From Clostridiales bacterium (lineage in GTDB: Bacteria; Bacillota; Clostridia; Oscillospirales; Oscillospiraceae): a stretch of 32,123 nucleotides of DNA. The notes beneath the pieces were generated by a model that searched no databases, was not told where the DNA came from, and worked only from the letters and a program-made list of their open reading frames with translations. The translations under genes were made by a program, and so were the position numbers. How positions within the stretch are numbered: the stretch's first letter is position 1; the number at the start of each line of letters is the position of its first letter. The stretch spans positions 1 to 32,123 of the forward strand of contig JAJBUK010000044.1 of NCBI GenBank assembly GCA_020860385.1, read 5' to 3'. Positions 31,834-32,123 of this stretch are shown one piece after another.

Positions 31834-32123
31834 ATGATTTTATCCAGAAAATGGCTGAATGAATTTGTGGACGGGGTGTCCGTGGCGGAGGTCAGCGACA
31901 AGGCATTCTCCGAGGCCATGACCCTGTCCGGCTCCAAGGTGGAGACGGTTGAGGATCACGCCGCCCAGTTCAAGAACGTGGTGGTGGGCAAGATTTTGTC
32001 CATGGAGAAGCACCCCAACTCCGACCATATGTGGGTCGTCCAGATGGACGTGGGAGAGGCGGAGCCTGTCCAAATCTGCACCGGCGCGTGGAACATCCAT
32101 GTGGGCGACCTGGTGCCGGTGGC
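31834..32123 (+). CDS. pheT: Phenylalanyl-tRNA synthetase beta subunit (5' part, truncated by window end)
   Basis: The first ~96 codons of pheT, 17 bp after pheS. ATG 31834 follows GAGAGGAG. It begins MILSRKWLNEFVDGVSV and then enters the EMAP-II/tRNA-binding-like OB domain (VVVGKILSMEKHPNSDHMWV, QICTGAWNIHVGD), which is the usual N-terminus of bacterial PheT. The catalytic-like and editing domains lie beyond the window. Confidence 0.96.
   Translation, partial: MILSRKWLNEFVDGVSVAEVSDKAFSEAMTLSGSKVETVEDHAAQFKNVVVGKILSMEKHPNSDHMWVVQMDVGEAEPVQICTGAWNIHVGDLVPV

Overview
The window is chromosomal DNA from a GC-rich, anaerobic, endospore-forming Firmicute. It most resembles the Clostridia family Oscillospiraceae (Flavonifractor, Oscillibacter or Lawsonibacter-like). 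The evidence is the mix of class III (oxygen-sensitive) ribonucleotide reductase nrdDG, sporulation genes (yqfC, yqfD, ylbJ, a spoIIM-like gene), Firmicute synteny (alr-endoA; phoH-ybeY-...-era-yqzL-recO-mutS2; smpB near ssrA), a T-box leader before pheST, and purine-rich Shine-Dalgarno sites. The genus is an inference.

Layout. 1-3050: the 3' part of an ABC exporter, alanine racemase, and a MazF/EndoA-type RNase, each followed by a clear terminator where noted. 3069-5738 (minus): a lipoprotein with alanine/aspartate-rich repeats, then a three-gene set of visibly lower GC (HIRAN protein, unknown protein, J-domain-like coiled-coil protein). 5890-6690: a Fur-family regulator overlapping a TSCPD-domain gene. 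6698-9940 (minus): a copper operon, csoR-copA, with CsoR boxes in the promoter; copA runs in frame into what looks like a former copZ gene. 10012-11708 (minus): DUF378 protein, a small Cys-rich protein, ylbJ. 11772-14740 (minus): nrdD-nrdG with two NrdR boxes spaced 32 bp centre to centre over the promoter.

14854-23502 (plus): a long housekeeping and sporulation cluster, yqfC-yqfD-phoH-ybeY-two YcxB-like membrane proteins-era-yqzL-recO-mutS2, ended by a strong terminator. 23571-24123 has no gene and holds a run of hairpins. 24124-25334 (minus) is a split ThrE-type exporter; 25454-26086 is a SpoIIM-like protein whose 3' end overlaps convergent trmO. 27172-28290 is a LysR regulator divergent from a 25-codon ORF with its own promoter and ribosome site. 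28485-28682 is a MITE-like palindromic element abutting the 3' end of ssrA (tmRNA, minus), followed by a cyclophilin and smpB (minus). The window ends with a phenylalanine T-box leader, pheS and the start of pheT.

Most genes are core functions: cell-wall D-alanine supply, dNTP synthesis, ribosome maturation and rescue, repair, copper homeostasis and sporulation. The less explained parts are the HIRAN/J-domain set, the copA-copZ read-through fusion, the LysR-linked small ORF, the element beside ssrA and the paired YcxB-like proteins. I saw no CRISPR array, prophage, tRNA gene or complete insertion sequence, and nothing that clearly amounts to a new defence system.
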